NCBI GenBank assembly: GCA_022747635.1 | Contig: JAKTNV010000078.1 | Location: 186,001 to 250,000, forward strand | DNA: 64,000 bases | Reading direction: 5' to 3' | DNA from: Hetaerina americana | Taxonomy: Eukaryota; Arthropoda; Insecta; Odonata; Calopterygidae | Shown here: positions 26,031 to 37,879 of the stretch, one piece after another | How positions within the stretch are numbered: position 1 is the first letter of the stretch | Layout: the number at the start of each line of letters is the position of its first letter | Translations under genes and position numbers: made by a program | Notes under the pieces: generated by a model | Told to the model about the DNA's origin: nothing | Database searches by the model: none | Seen by the model: the letters and a program-made list of their open reading frames with translations, nothing else

Positions 26031-26338
26031 TGTAGATAGGTAGATTGGAGGCTTTTGAAATGTGGGTGTGGAGAAGAATGGAGAAGGTGAAATGGGCAGA
26101 GAAGAAAACAAATGAGGAAGTACTTGGTATGGTGGGTGAAGAGAGGGGTTTGTTGGGAGAAATCCTATGGAGGCAGGAAAAGTGGATGAAGGGGGTATTG
26201 ACCGGCAGTGGGATGTTGAAGACTGTGATAGAGGGGAGAATGTTGGGTAAACGAGGAAAGGGAAGGAACAGGATAGGGATGTTGGACGGGATGAAAGGAG
26301 GAAGAAGGCCCTCAGAGATGAAGAGGGGTCTGATGTAG
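25988..26338 (+). pseudogene. LINE endonuclease/reverse-transcriptase C-terminus, copy 1
   Basis: The frame from 25988 begins MYGAETWSLKQEDRL, meets an in-frame TAG at 26033-26035, and continues LEAFEMWVWRRMEKVKW...KTNEEVL to a stop at 26336-26338. The YGAETW and LEAFEMW...RRM signatures mark the end of the reverse-transcriptase frame of a widespread animal LINE type (RTE- or L2-like; the clade is not certain). Only the last 115 or so residues remain, so this is a 5'-truncated insertion. A second, longer copy lies at 51870-52800 on the other strand and matches it residue by residue in this part (LEAFDIW...KRMERVKWSERKTNEEM). The composition is strongly G/A-rich. Confidence 0.8.
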
Positions 26339-26445
26339 AGTAGGATGTTATGTTTTGCTAGGAGTCACAAAATATTTATTTAGGAGCTGTGTCCATCCAA
26401 AAACCTACCTTAACCGGTAGATTACCTCTTAATGATAATAATAAT
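26339..26445 (+). repeat. Probable LINE 3' untranslated end and tail
   Basis: After the stop the sequence continues without coding potential to CCTACCTTAACCGGTAG and a short run of TAA-type repeats (GATAATAATAATA) near 26430. This fits a LINE 3' end with a simple-repeat tail. Confidence 0.45.
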
Positions 26446-26449
26446 ATAT

Positions 26450-26750
26450 GTAAAAACCCAAGTCTCTAACATAAGAGTGGCAAGCAGAGATATAGGTAAT
26501 TGTCAACTGTGAAACCAAGGAGTTGTTAATCGGCTTGTTAGAGATCACTGCATACATTTCCCTTCAATATTGCACTAATATTTGTGGATGCCCTCAAATT
26601 TTATCTAGTGTCATTTCTGCCTTGTATTTTAATTAGTGTCCAAATATCAGGGAAGAAGGTATAGAGGAGATATAAATAGGGAAATACTACATATAACTCA
26701 TTTACCGTGACAAATTATTCATTGATGAACCCTATCCTAAAGTACGAATA
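26450..26750. other. AT-rich sequence, no gene seen
   Basis: Nothing recognised. Confidence 0.5.
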
Positions 26751-26754
26751 ACTA

Positions 26755-27140
26755 ACCACCCGCCACCATTTTTGCCATTCTATTGTCGATAATTTGAAGG
26801 AGACGGGGAGAGGGTAAAGATGGAAATATGAGATAAAGTAACTTTGGGAACCACAAGAGTCTCAATCTGGCGTACGTGCGTCTGCCCTCTGCGTGCCCTA
26901 CCGTTTGTCTCCCTCTCCCGTTACTCGCCGTTGTGCCGTGAGTAGCGAGACAAAGAGAGTAGGAGCGGTGTCCGACCGGGTGGAGATGCCCGGGGAAAGG
27001 AGATGGGTTCCACCGGTGGGAACTGGGGTGCGGCGATGGCACTGCCGAGATAGGCTTGGTGCGGTTGGAGCGGTGTTTTGAAAGGTTGGGGTAGGGGATA
27101 ATGGGGCGGGGATAAGACCATGGAGACGGAGGTGGAAGAA
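26755..27140. other. GC-rich island
   Basis: A CpG-containing, locally G-rich block, with overlapping frames of 60-96 codons on both strands but no recognisable product. It precedes the candidate exon at 27272, so a promoter or first exon cannot be excluded. Confidence 0.35.
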
Positions 27141-27271
27141 CATTGCGGTATTTAGTAATATAAATTTTTTTAAGATTCCTATGCCAATGTGCTAGTAAAA
27201 AATTAGAGGTTTGTTTAACTCATAATTCATTAAAAAATGAAAGTTATGGCTGCTATCTTGATTTTTTTCAG

Positions 27272-27439
27272 GAGCCGTTTCAAGTACACGTTTGAGACAT
27301 TGAGAGAGAAGTCGCAGTATTTTATCGAGTGGCTTCAATGTAGGCCAGCCCGATTAGATCAAGTCGTTAGTATTAAATGGAAAGTTTTGCAGCAACTTTT
27401 GAAGAACTATTTCTCATCAGAGAGAGGAGCTGAAAAAGG
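27272..27439 (+). CDS. Candidate internal exon, unknown product
   Basis: A strong acceptor-like site (CTTGATTTTTTTCAG, AG at 27270-27271) precedes an open stretch of 168 bases, and a possible donor (AAAGG|GTTGAG, GT at 27440-27441) follows. With these borders the exon keeps the frame (one base, 55 codons, two bases). It encodes a charged, mixed sequence such as FKYTFETLREKSQYFIEWL and SIKWKVLQQLLKNYF with even-looking codon use, unlike the low-complexity frames elsewhere. The open frame itself extends upstream to 27237 and downstream to 27479. I recognise no domain. It may be an exon of a host gene whose other exons lie far away, a transposon remnant, or chance. Confidence 0.25.
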
Positions 27440-27479
27440 GTTGAGGTTACATTTAAGCTATTTTTATATATATTTTTGA

Positions 27480-28615
27480 TGGGATGTGCTCAAATCTAAC
27501 GTTCTATTAATTATTCGTCGTTTATTTAATATTTGCCCTTCAAGCCACTAATTTAAATTAGGGAAGAGATGGCAAACATGGAAGGACCTCTTCCCACAAA
27601 ACAATGCGTGATAGAAAGAACTTCACGAGGTTCTCAATCAAAATCCAAACAATTAAATTACTTAACTATCCAGTATCCCATTTGCTTGGTCCTAATGCTC
27701 CGCGACACTTTATTTAGGGTGGATTATAAGTTAAATGTATGAGGTAAATAATTGGTGAAAGAGATCAATAAATTTAACACTATGTTGAGAGAAAAAAATT
27801 GCCCTTATAATGTAGCCACACGCCCTTGCAGCGGTTTGCGGAGCATTATGAAGATATTGGAGCTTCTTACCAGAAACCAGAGTTTTTAACCTGAAGATAG
27901 GGTAGAGTTTCATAGGTGAGACCAGAGCTCGTTAGGTACTACGCTTTACAGTATTCTGTGCCCACAAAATACAAAGGGAATTTCTTGCCTTGCTAAGCCT
28001 AGAGTTTCTCGAAACTGTGGTGCTCATTACGAATTTTGTACCCAGAATATTACACAGGTTTTGCTTAAATGGACGTGTGCAAATAAAATATAAAATTGGG
28101 AAACGAAGAATTACGGTCGTTAGATAAACACTGACCATTAAACTACCACACGCCCAAATATAATATGAAAACTTTAATGATAATTTCCAGGTTTTGATTG
28201 CCATTAAAGTGTCATACAAACAATGGCAAAATGTAGACCTACGAGAGAACGAAAGGTGATATGGTCTTGGATGGGAACTGACATATGCGGATGGTTAAAT
28301 GAGTTAATCACAGCTACATTTAACCGAAATCCTTTCATTTGAGCCAATTTTCGCGAAAAACCACTGACACATCGTCTATTTCAAAATAAGAATTGTGGAG
28401 AATGGTGAAGAGTGACTGGAAATCAAATTAAATCGGATTTTCTTGCAACATTTTTGAAATATGTAGTCGTTAAATCTATCTACTTGTGATATTATCACCA
28501 ATACTGCTAGGATAAACCGTACAAATAAAATTTCAATCATTAAACAAGCAACTTTGAGTGAATTGAAAAATGGCATAGGTCTCGCATCACAAATTGCTTA
28601 TAATGTCTTTTAATT
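27480..28615. other. AT-rich sequence, no gene seen
   Basis: Only short frames without recognisable content. Confidence 0.5.
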
Positions 28616-28619
28616 TTTC

Positions 28620-28870
28620 AAGGTATCATTTTATTATTTTGAAGGGAAGAGCGGAGGGTGAAAGAGAGGAAGTAAAGTGAGGAAGAATTCCGAAAATGAA
28701 GGGAGTGACCGTGGGGGAAGTGTCGTGAGTCGAGGAGGTGGAGTGAATGAGGATGAGATGATGAAAGAGGTGGGAGGATAAGGTGAGGGGAAAATTGGCA
28801 GCGGATGTGGGATGGATCGGGTGGGAAGAGGGATGGTGGGCGGAAGAACGATTGGGGATATGGATTCCGG
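28620..28870. other. Purine-rich island
   Basis: Plus-strand G/A-rich tract of about 240 bases. The three overlapping minus frames (28618-29048, Ser/Pro/His-rich) are compositional. Confidence 0.4.
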
Positions 28871-30255
28871 GCATGCCACGACATGTGTTTTGGCTCTCAA
28901 GTGAATTACGACTGACAATCGCAGTTGCAATGTTCACCGTATCGGTGAAGAGCGAGAAAACGATGTTTCTCAACAGAAGATTTACTGAAAAAATACCACC
29001 CCATCTCAACTGCGGGATAAGTCTTTCGCCTTCAGAAAAATGATGCATGAAGTGAGAGGCAGTTTTAGAATCGCACAGCTTTCATTTTCAATACTGGCGG
29101 CGATTTTACCCCAACAATGCAATTACGCTGGCTACTTTCTCCGCAATACTTTCAGGAGGACGGTGAGGGAAATCGTGTAATTGTTTTTGTACCAGGTGAG
29201 TTGTTCGTTCCCTACTCGTCCTTATGAATGTACAACTGTGAGAAGATAATCAGCATAATAATGCATGAATCATCACCATCTGGAGAGCCAGATATTCATA
29301 AAAAATAACAGAATAGACGAGAAGAAACTCAAATTACAAATTTTCATGCTGTTTGGTTCATCTTCCAGACTAGATGCAGCTTAGAGGTAACTCGTCTAGC
29401 GGTGATGTCCAATGGTATATCATAGTCTATTAGTTTTTATTATTTTCTTTCCCATTGTAAAGTTTCTCATTTCTCCTATTAATCCTAATAGGAACTTATT
29501 TCGTATTATGCCCAGTGATTTCTTATAGTTCTATAGGCTGCTTAAAACTCTAAGTCCTCTCTGTTTCTGATTTTCATTTAACTCTCTGTATTTTTTCATT
29601 GATTTTTCTTCACCTCTTATTAAATTTCTGATCATGCTACCCTTCTTCGGTTCTTCCATCATTGTGTTTCTTCATTACCCTCAGGAGAGGTAATTTTTCC
29701 TTCCTGATTCACCTAAAGAGCATTCCGATATCTTATTCTTCGAAGACTCTGCATTTCTGTTTTTACACTTTCCGCCAACCTTCACTTGGTTAGTTGTTTC
29801 TTTTATCTTCTAGAGTTTCACCTAGCATCCTTTAGAAGGGAAATTTATGTCTTGCTACCATGAAGTTTTTCACCAGTCACAACCTTCATTTATTTTTCAG
29901 AATAAGTTCACTTAATCAAATTAAAATTGCAATTACTAACAAATCCTCCGCTTGTTGGGTGTTTCAGGCTTAAACTAGATTTTTAAATTATAATTCACTA
30001 GAATATTATCACTTCCAAGTCCTTACTTCCCCTTCCGCAGTTTTCAATTCATATACTGAGCTCATACGTGGACCTTCATCTTTTACCTATGTACAAGGCT
30101 TGTAGGCTAGGATACCAATTCTCCGAACATGCACACTTTCATAAATCTCCAGTACGTACTACACTTTTAATATATTTAAGAGGAATGAATAGATATTTTT
30201 ATTAACGTCATCCCCGAAGGACTTTAAGTTTGGAGTTTAGGCATCAACGGAATGG
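28871..30255. other. Mixed sequence, T-rich in its second half, no gene seen
   Basis: From about 29400 to 29900 the plus strand is T/C-rich and every frame is broken. An old minus-strand LINE tail was considered but no motif was clear enough to call. Confidence 0.4.
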
Positions 30256-30260
30256 CACGG

Positions 30261-30283
30261 TCAATCAATCAATCAATCAATCA
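30261..30283. repeat. Short (CAAT)n microsatellite
   Basis: Five consecutive units of the tetranucleotide. Confidence 0.9.
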
Positions 30284-30289
30284 CGGAAG

Positions 30290-30900
30290 GAGGGAGAAAG
30301 CGAAGCATGAAAGTGGGGAGATGGAAGGAGGAAACAGGGAGATAACGAGCGGAGGTAGAGAAGACGGGAGGAGAAAGGTGGGCGGGAGAGGTTTCCACGA
30401 GGCATAGTTGAGTTCCGACAGCCGTCCCTCCCACTCACCCATCCTCCTCTATTGCCCCCTCCCCTATCTCCCTCAGATCCCGCCCCCCTTAGCGACTCCC
30501 ACCGCCTCCTTCCCAGCGCCGCTCCTTTTCTCCGTTCCCCACAGAGAAAGAACCCCATTCTACACTGCCTCTCCCATCATCTTTTCCTGCTTCCTCATGA
30601 ATGAAGCTCGGGGAAAGGGCGCAGATGCGATGCTCTCTCCGGCGGCGGTCATCTGCGCATAAAGAAACCACGGAGGCGAGTTGAGGGGAGTGTGGGCTTA
30701 CGAGAGGGCGAGCAGAACTGCAGCGTGAAAGAGCAAGGGGGATCGAATGGGGTATTTCGGGATAAAGGGGCGGAAGGAGGGAATTTTAGGACAGAAGGAA
30801 CAAAAGGGTTGAAGCGGAGGACACGGAGGTGAAAAGGCGGCGGCGATGGGAAGATGAGATATTTCTTCACAAAAGAGTGATGAACGGCGGTGAGTAAATC
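30290..30900. other. GC-rich island alternating purine, pyrimidine, purine
   Basis: G/A-rich at 30290-30400, C/T-rich at 30420-30560, then G/A-rich again at 30670-30850, with CpG between. Frames of 60-93 codons on both strands are by-products of composition. Confidence 0.4.
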
Positions 30901-30904
30901 ATCG

Positions 30905-31600
30905 TGCATTTCTACGGCTGGTCTTAGTAAGCGGTATGCAGCACAACTTTGGGAGGAGAATTGAACTGCGTGGCACTATCCTGTTACGCCTACAAATTGT
31001 AAATAATGCTTTATCTAGCTAAATCAAAATCCGGCTAACTAGTTACCCTCTTTAACAGCCGTTACTGAAGAGAATTTTTGCAATAAATACCACGATTGCC
31101 CAATCCCGTAGAATGTACTCGTAAGTTAAAATAATTGTACCATGATAAAAATACCAAGTTTATTCAAAGTACGTACAACGATGAAAACATTAAAATTCAC
31201 ATGTTGGACTGCTTGTTACTCCAAAATAATTCTACATCAGCGTAAAAGTTCGGCACTGTTTAATAATATGTAAAAAAAATTAAGATGGTCAGCGATGATC
31301 ATAAAACCCTATAAAAATCATGCGTGAAATAATTTTAAAACAGCGAATATATGATCAAAAAATTGTCATTTAAATATTAGACTTGAGAGTTTGATATTCT
31401 TATGAATCTCTGCGCTAAAAATAGGCTCTGGCCGGAATGAAATTGTATGACTGCTTGTATACCACCGAATACCTTGTCCAAGCAGCTCTAATTTTCAGTT
31501 CATTCATACAACAAATCTAATGCAGGTTTTTAGAATTTAAATGAAAAATACTACATTCACGAGAAAGATAACATTCTTTAAGGTTTAGAAAGGAAAAGCG
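30905..31600. other. AT-rich sequence, no gene seen
   Basis: Nothing recognised. Confidence 0.5.
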
Positions 31601-31603
31601 TAG

Positions 31604-31675
31604 ACCGGCACCGGGATTGGCGCCGGTGTTGCCCTACGCTCAATGAAGTGCGCCGATGCGCCACGGACCTAATCG
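31604..31675 (-). repeat. tRNA-like sequence, probable SINE head
   Basis: On the minus strand a box-A-like TGGCGCATCGG (31653-31663) is followed about 40 bases later by a T-arm-like hairpin (31609-31628), stem CACCGG/CCGGTG around a loop CGCCAATC, close to the usual TTCGAATC. Acceptor-stem pairing and a clear anticodon arm are lacking, so a working tRNA is unlikely and a tRNA-derived SINE head fits better. It does not match the SINE pair at 51.2-51.8 kb. Confidence 0.45.
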
Positions 31676-31689
31676 TCCCTTCCAACAGA

Positions 31690-32840
31690 GCACCTTAGTT
31701 GGCAAGTTTTTGTTACTACCGATCAAGTAACGGGTCATTTTAGAAAAGTCTACCTCTGCCAGGAATTTTGTAAGAAGGAACAGTGAAAGGAAGTTTCAAA
31801 AATGGCAATCGATTTCATATTGCAGAAATATATGTAAAACATTATAATATAAGGTTTTTAGAATGAAAAAAGTGTATCGCCAACAGTTATTTGCCTACTA
31901 TGAATACGGTGCACTTATGAAATTGCATACCATAGTACATTACTATTGGTATCCTACGGCATATCATCATATCATGTAAGTTACAGGTAGGTGATTTTCA
32001 AACCATTAAGTAAAAGCATTAATCAAGTGGCAAACGTATTTCCGCAATAAATAGAATGCGGAGTCTTTGAAGTTGTAATTAAAGGAACTTACAAATATGG
32101 ACCGGAAAATGAGTACATTTATCATATAAGAAGCCACGAAATAAATATTATTCCATTCTCTTCCCAAAGAATGTGGAATAAAGAGGCAGGAACTATAAGT
32201 ATTAGATAATCCTCTTTGCTCTATCAAAAGCTTTTGATCTATCCTAAAAAAATGCTATGAATTAATTTAGAAATTTAATATATGCACACATGAGTTTATG
32301 AGCAGGAATAAAATTACATATGTAGATACAGCGATTTAAAACTATTTTGCAGAATACTTAATATCAATCGTTTAAAACGGACCTGGCTACGATTAAAATC
32401 AAATAGGAAATGATGACCTTTTATTGTTAAATATCGTAACTTGTAAAATGTAATGCTAAATATTGAACAGTTGAAACAATATGAAGTAAAATAATGTGAT
32501 ACGAAATTTTTATCAAGTAGTAGGTACATTTATCTCAACGGTAACCTATAAAAAATTCTCTTTACACATACGATACATATGACATTTAGCTTGCTTTCAA
32601 CTAATTTTAAATTTTTAAGTAAACTGCGGGTAATATAATGAAAATCAAACGCTCAATTTTTGTAATATCAAAATGCGATCAAATGGATTAGACGTCGCTA
32701 AAATCGGAATAATGTTCCATGTAGAGACATTATTCCGCAATGAAGTCTCTGAATAATGCCGCTAATCATTTCCCTCCTTCACAATTCTTCTTTACTTCCT
32801 ATCATATCCTAATATATAACTATTCCTTCTCTCCAAACAT
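31690..32840. other. AT-rich sequence, no gene seen
   Basis: Nothing recognised before the palindrome. Confidence 0.5.
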
Positions 32841-32848
32841 GAACTCAT

Positions 32849-33036
32849 TTGAAATGTAATGAAATAATTGACTTTGTAATTCCACACACTTTATTTAAAA
32901 AACACACGACCCAGGTTTCGACGTTGAACGTCATCATCAGGTACCTGATGATGACGTTCAACGTCGAAACCTGGGTCGTGTGTTTTTTAAATAAAGTGTG
33001 TGGAATTACAAAGTCAATTATTTCATTACATTTCAA
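32849..33036. repeat. Perfect 188-bp palindrome (two 94-bp arms, no spacer), Penelope-like repeat
   Basis: Bases 32849-32942 and 32943-33036 are exact reverse complements with nothing between them. Each arm carries, outward from the centre, a hammerhead-ribozyme-like motif, AAATAAAGTGTGTGGAA and an AT-rich stretch ending TTACATTTCAA. Only the right side continues (33037-33072, TATG...TTCCACAAAGTTACGCCTGA) into a tail shared with the repeat at 58347-58560. The element is therefore best read as a direct copy on the plus strand with an inverted, truncated copy fused to its front. Mirror-image open frames covering the palindrome are artefacts of the symmetry. An assembly or library artefact is a possible alternative for a palindrome this perfect. 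Confidence 0.95.
32941..32980 (+). ncRNA. Hammerhead-ribozyme-like motif (also on the minus strand)
   Basis: In order: CUGAUGA (32945-32951), one extra U, stem II GACG/CGUC around UUCAA (32953-32965), GAA (32966-32968), a two-base-pair stem III AC/GU with loop CUGG (32969-32976), and C32977 as the predicted cleavage base. Stem I can form weakly from GUAC before the box and GUGU after the cleavage site, using wobble pairs. This is the layout of minimal type I hammerheads known from Penelope-like elements. The extra base after CUGAUGA departs from the textbook core. Because of the palindrome the minus strand carries the same motif (boxes at 32940-32934, predicted cleavage after 32908). No activity has been shown. 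Confidence 0.6.
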
Positions 33037-33074
33037 TATGTTATGCAAATTCCACAAAGTTACGCCTGAGACAA

Positions 33075-33640
33075 CAAATTTTATGAACTCATTTGGTGTC
33101 AATTGACACAGAAATGATAGTTGATAGATTTTTTTATATTTCCACGGTATCGAAATTTCCATACAGTCACGTATATGCATAAACGTTTTCGGGAAGTAAT
33201 TTCTATATTTATTTGCCATGTTCTTCAATTAGATAAAATAATATTTACATTATTCAAACAGAAAACTATCTTTTAAACACTACCTTGTGGAGAACTATAT
33301 TTTAAATACGCGATATTAAATTATCTTTTAAACACTATCATTTACTTCTCTTTATTCGGTGACTATTCATCTTGAGTCATTAACTGTCAAAAATTATATA
33401 TGTTCCATGTGTTTTTTTTAAGTAGTTATCACCGAGGAGTGCGGAAAATATTCTAATTGTTTTAATAGTATTCACATACAGGTACTACAATGACCTGATA
33501 GAGTCTTGAAGTTACATTTATTTGGAATTATTAACAATTTGCAGACAGTAAAATAACTCAAGACTAAAAAAGTTACTCTTCAATCGTGAAATTTTACATT
33601 TGTTGTGAACGTGTGGGATGTAATAATTCTCTGATGAGAG
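33075..33640. other. AT-rich sequence, no gene seen
   Basis: Nothing further recognised beyond the palindrome tail. Confidence 0.5.
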
Positions 33641-33644
33641 TGAT

Positions 33645-34065
33645 GAGTTGGTAGGACAGGAGGATGAACAGAAGAATAAATTCGAAAAACAAAGACCGGA
33701 GCGGAAAAGGGAAAAGATTGTAAGGAAAAGATGAAAGAGGCTGGAAGCTGAGGGAGAGACGGGTGGAGCGAGCAAGGTGGTGTATTCTTCCTGTCTTCTC
33801 CCGAAGCCGTCCCGTGAGAAAGGATAAAAGGAAAGGAAAGGTGGGGCAGCTTGGAAAGAGTGGATTCCAATGCGTCCGCCCAAGCCCTCGGCTTCCCCTT
33901 CCCCGATTCGAACCCCTCCTATCTCAACCCCTCACCTCTCGCCAGACCCTCCCCTCCTCCACCCTCTAATCCTCCTCCACGGCTTCCTCCTACTCCACAC
34001 ATATTCCCCTGGACATGCCCTCCTCACTTCGTCTTTCAGCAAACTCAGTCCTCAATGTAAGCCTT
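33645..34065. other. Purine-to-pyrimidine switch island
   Basis: About 230 bases of G/A-rich plus strand (33645-33870) turn sharply into about 190 bases of C/T-rich sequence (33880-34065). Open frames on both strands reflect this. Confidence 0.4.
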
Positions 34066-34069
34066 TTCC

Positions 34070-35630
34070 TTTCGCCCACGTTACCTTTCTGCCTACCTTG
34101 GATCCTTCCAGAAACCATGCATCACCTTGAGATCAATCTATCGAAATTGAATAAGTAGCTCTATAGTTGTCATACTATCCACATATAATCTTTCTTATTC
34201 TTATACTGCCTGTCATTTCCTGATTTTTAAGCTCCAGGAATTTGGAAGCTAAATTTTCTCAATATTTAACGTCGGGGAGTTATTAGCCACTCATACTTTA
34301 GTCTTTATGAAGGCGCTAGTCAAATTTTAGTCATTCATTCAAGTCCGTAGGTCACATATGTCGCAAGAAAACATATTTTAATTCTATATCTCGCGGCCTT
34401 CTTTTAAGTTCCATTGTAGCAGTTCTTATTTATCAATGCATTTTTCAGAATACCAATTCGATTAACTAGTTTTAATATCTTCAAATTGGAAATACATGCT
34501 TTTTCTAAGCTTCAAAATCCTCACACTAGCGTACTCACATGGCACTCTCACAAAATAAGTAAAAAATTCCGTGTATTATCACTTAAATATTTGCAATGGA
34601 CCACATGCCAAAATAATACATAAAATGTGTTATAAAGCACAACCTGGCAATGAAAAAGGTGAAGTATAATTCTGTGAGGGGCAGATTGATATCAATTTTA
34701 GTCTCTATTTCTTTCTCTAATATTAGCCTACCGATCGGTGCCGTGAGGGTTTTGGATATCTCGTTTTGCGATGTTACCTTGTAATAATAAGAACAAAGTT
34801 TATTTATCCTCTGAATCACTCTTTCAAAGGGTTTTCGTCATTGCGTGGCGCTGTTCTTCTGTAGTACTTTTTCCACGAAAAGTGGAAGTTTTCTCTCTAC
34901 TTTTTTTCAATTTCTGAATCAATCTTTTTTTCCGGATAGGTTCCAAATGCTCTCCGCACACATGACATAAAGTGCAACCGATAGCAGAATTTTATCCTTC
35001 ATTCTTTCGCGGTTATGTTTTCAAGCTGGGGTTTCACAAATAGCTTCCTCTAGCTGACACGGCATATCCTAAGCATATATGTTTACATTTTAGACCCTCT
35101 ATGTAGGTCTCATTGAATGATCTTTTTCTTAAAGATGGGTACTACTAATTTTTAGCATTCATTTTGGAAGTCGATGTGTGGTACATTAATCTTGAATGAT
35201 TAGCAAAGAATATGAATGAATTCAATGATCTTACATGGTTCTTTATATCTTTTTATATCCCAATATCCAGAATGAAACGGATGTGGCTAATTGTCAGGAT
35301 TTTGACAAAGAACTGCAGCTCCTTCATAATTTTTTTGCCTAACGGCCTTCAGGCCCTAGTAAGTATTGGTAACAGTTAGATATCACAATTAGGACAACAT
35401 ACCTTAAAATGTTCGATAAAATAATGTGTTACCTAACCATTTTGCGCCTCCACCCTTCAAGTTGTGCAATTCATTAATCGGGTCTTTGAAGCTAATGGTA
35501 TAGCATTTGTGACGCGCGAAAAATTCAGAACAAGAAATATCGAGAATATTTCCACCGGAACCATGCCATCTTTCACTACTCTACTGAGAACAATCTTAAC
35601 TACTAGAGCACATTAGGCCCTCCAGAGTTA
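34070..35630. other. AT-rich sequence, no gene seen
   Basis: Nothing recognised. Confidence 0.5.
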
Positions 35631-35639
35631 CTCGACCTC

Positions 35640-36125
35640 ACTTCCCTCCCATTTACCTTCCTGCCTCTGCCCGCACCTCGTGCACCTCTCTTTTACTCCC
35701 TGATAGTGTTGGTTGGAACCACTCTCCCTCCGTACAACTCATCCCTCCTCTCACGTTTCCTCCCTCTCCCAGTCTCCCATTCCCTCCGTTGCCCCTACCT
35801 CCACCTATCCCCTGAACCTCTGCCACCAGTCTCTCCTCCGCCTCCTTCCTATCCCTTCTACTCCGCAGACGGGGTCGGCTGAAGGCCCACCTGGCACTCA
35901 AGTAGCCGAGACGCCCTTCCCGGAAAAAAAATCCTCCCACGCGCAAAATAAGAAGAGAAGAATTGCGCATCCCCAGTTGGGAACTCACGCATCATCCAAC
36001 CGCTTCATCCTCCCCTCTCTCTCTAGCTCTCGCAAATTCCTCTCCCGACACCCCTGTTTACTCTCGTCGGGAAGGAGCATAGGATGGGAGCGGAGGGAGA
36101 GGACTAGGACGATGCGATGTTTAGA
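35640..36125. other. Pyrimidine-rich, GC-rich island
   Basis: C/T-rich plus strand with scattered CpG. The longest frame (35713-36213, 166 codons) is dominated by Ser, Pro, Leu and Thr and shows no known domain. Confidence 0.4.
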
Positions 36126-36129
36126 TGCG

Positions 36130-37870
36130 CCGGCTACTGTGCGCGATATTTCTGCAGTGCCATACTATGATGATGAGTCGTCAATGATTATGATGCACTA
36201 CACTACAATTTAAGTTTAGGCGGTGCAATATTCCATTTAAAATACTGCAAGGTCTAAGAACATAAAAATTTGATTGCTGAGAGAGTAAACTCAACAGGAA
36301 TAAAATGACTAACTTCCTGGCATGGGCACTTTTAAGGCTTCTCTCACTGAATGCTCCGGTAGTCACATGATATCCAACTAACACTAATTGTTGGCGGGAA
36401 ATTCATCTTTATATGGCGAAAGAGTCATGAAATCCGAAATTAAGATTAAAATCATAGAGGAATTCGAAGCTAGAACTAGGCAAGTGGCAGATTGGTTCCA
36501 GTCAAAGACTAGCCCTGAAGGAGAAAATTAGCCTTTTTTTTGGACGACAAAATCGTGAACAGAGACCAATTTTCTTCGTAAGTATAATTTAACAGGATTA
36601 CTGGCACAAAAAATAAATGCAACGGAAAATGTTTCATGACGATGGAAACTGTTTTTATTCAGTTAGCTAATAGTGGTGTAGATTCGGATATACATGTACA
36701 TTCTCTAAGACTATGTGGAAATAATTTTATGTAGTCTAAACAGTTTCCCTCCATTAGGAATTATAATTATAGTTCAAATAAGGCTGTTCGCCAGGAAACC
36801 AAAAATTCATAGTGTAGAATATATAAATTTATTGTCATATTATTAAGTATTTCTCCGCACATGTATTAATTCGCAATTCTTTTTTTAATTTATTTTTTAT
36901 GTAATGTTATCAGAAATTTGACTGGCAACACCACGCTCAAAATTTATTCAGTGGATTTTCTTCAAATATTGATTATCAGTACAGCATTTTTAGTTTGAAA
37001 TTTTTAACTCTCAACATTTCATGATAAAACGGGAATAAAATTTACACTTTTCAGTTTATAACATTTTCAAGTTCCAGACCTTCAACTGCTGAAACAAAAA
37101 TAAAAATATTATGTCAATAAATACGCTTAAACTGCTTTTAATTATTTCATAACTGCCGTGAATCATATCGAATAAGTCGATTACTCATATGAGATAAGTA
37201 TGAATGTGGATAATATAATTGTAGCATAAAATGTGCAATCCATTGAAATATTAACAAAACTTAATTTAAGGTACATTAAATAGGATAGAGCTATATTTGC
37301 GATGAAAGTTTCCTATTTAACTATGATTATGAAATATGTGGAAAGCCGAGGCAATTCTAACTCATGTCAAACATTTATAATACAATTTTAAGACCATTAG
37401 CTCAGGGATTTTAACTTTTTTAAACCTCCCTTTTCGAAAAGAATTTTAAAATTTTAAAGACATGCGTGTACCTTTCATATAAATGGCACTTATTACTGCA
37501 GGAATCTTCAATAATTCGTAGAAGATATATTACTCGAACAAATTGAAGTCAACTGAAAATTAGCTTTCTCGTCTTCCATATATTCCTCATAAAATGTGAA
37601 AGACATAATAATTTTTGCCCGTGCAGAAATATATCCGGGAATAATCAAGGCTAATCCCCTACCACAGGAGGCTAATGGTCTATCTTTCCACGACATTAAC
37701 CTTGTGATTCCACCGTCACGTTTATTACGGAAACAAAAGACCATTAAGCCGAATAATCTGACTCATTCACGGCGATAATTGTCTTCGAAATGGACATATG
37801 CAACTTCTGCACTGCAGCATGATTTAGTACATGTTATAGTGTTTATAACCTCGAGGACTCGATGCTTTGG
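36130..37870. other. AT-rich sequence, no gene seen
   Basis: Nothing recognised. Confidence 0.5.
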
Positions 37871-37879
37871 TAATAAACA

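Noticed and set aside
29400..29900. Possible minus-strand LINE remnant in T/C-rich sequence
   Set aside because: Isolated residue similarities only. No conserved motif could be placed in one frame.
32845..33228. Opposed open frames of 127 and 85 codons with partly identical protein sequence
   Set aside because: The identity is caused by the perfect palindrome. The translation is of a repeat with AT-rich ends and shows no protein features.
35713..36213. 166-codon plus-strand frame
   Set aside because: Low-complexity Ser/Pro/Leu content from a C/T-rich tract. No start context or splice context was seen.
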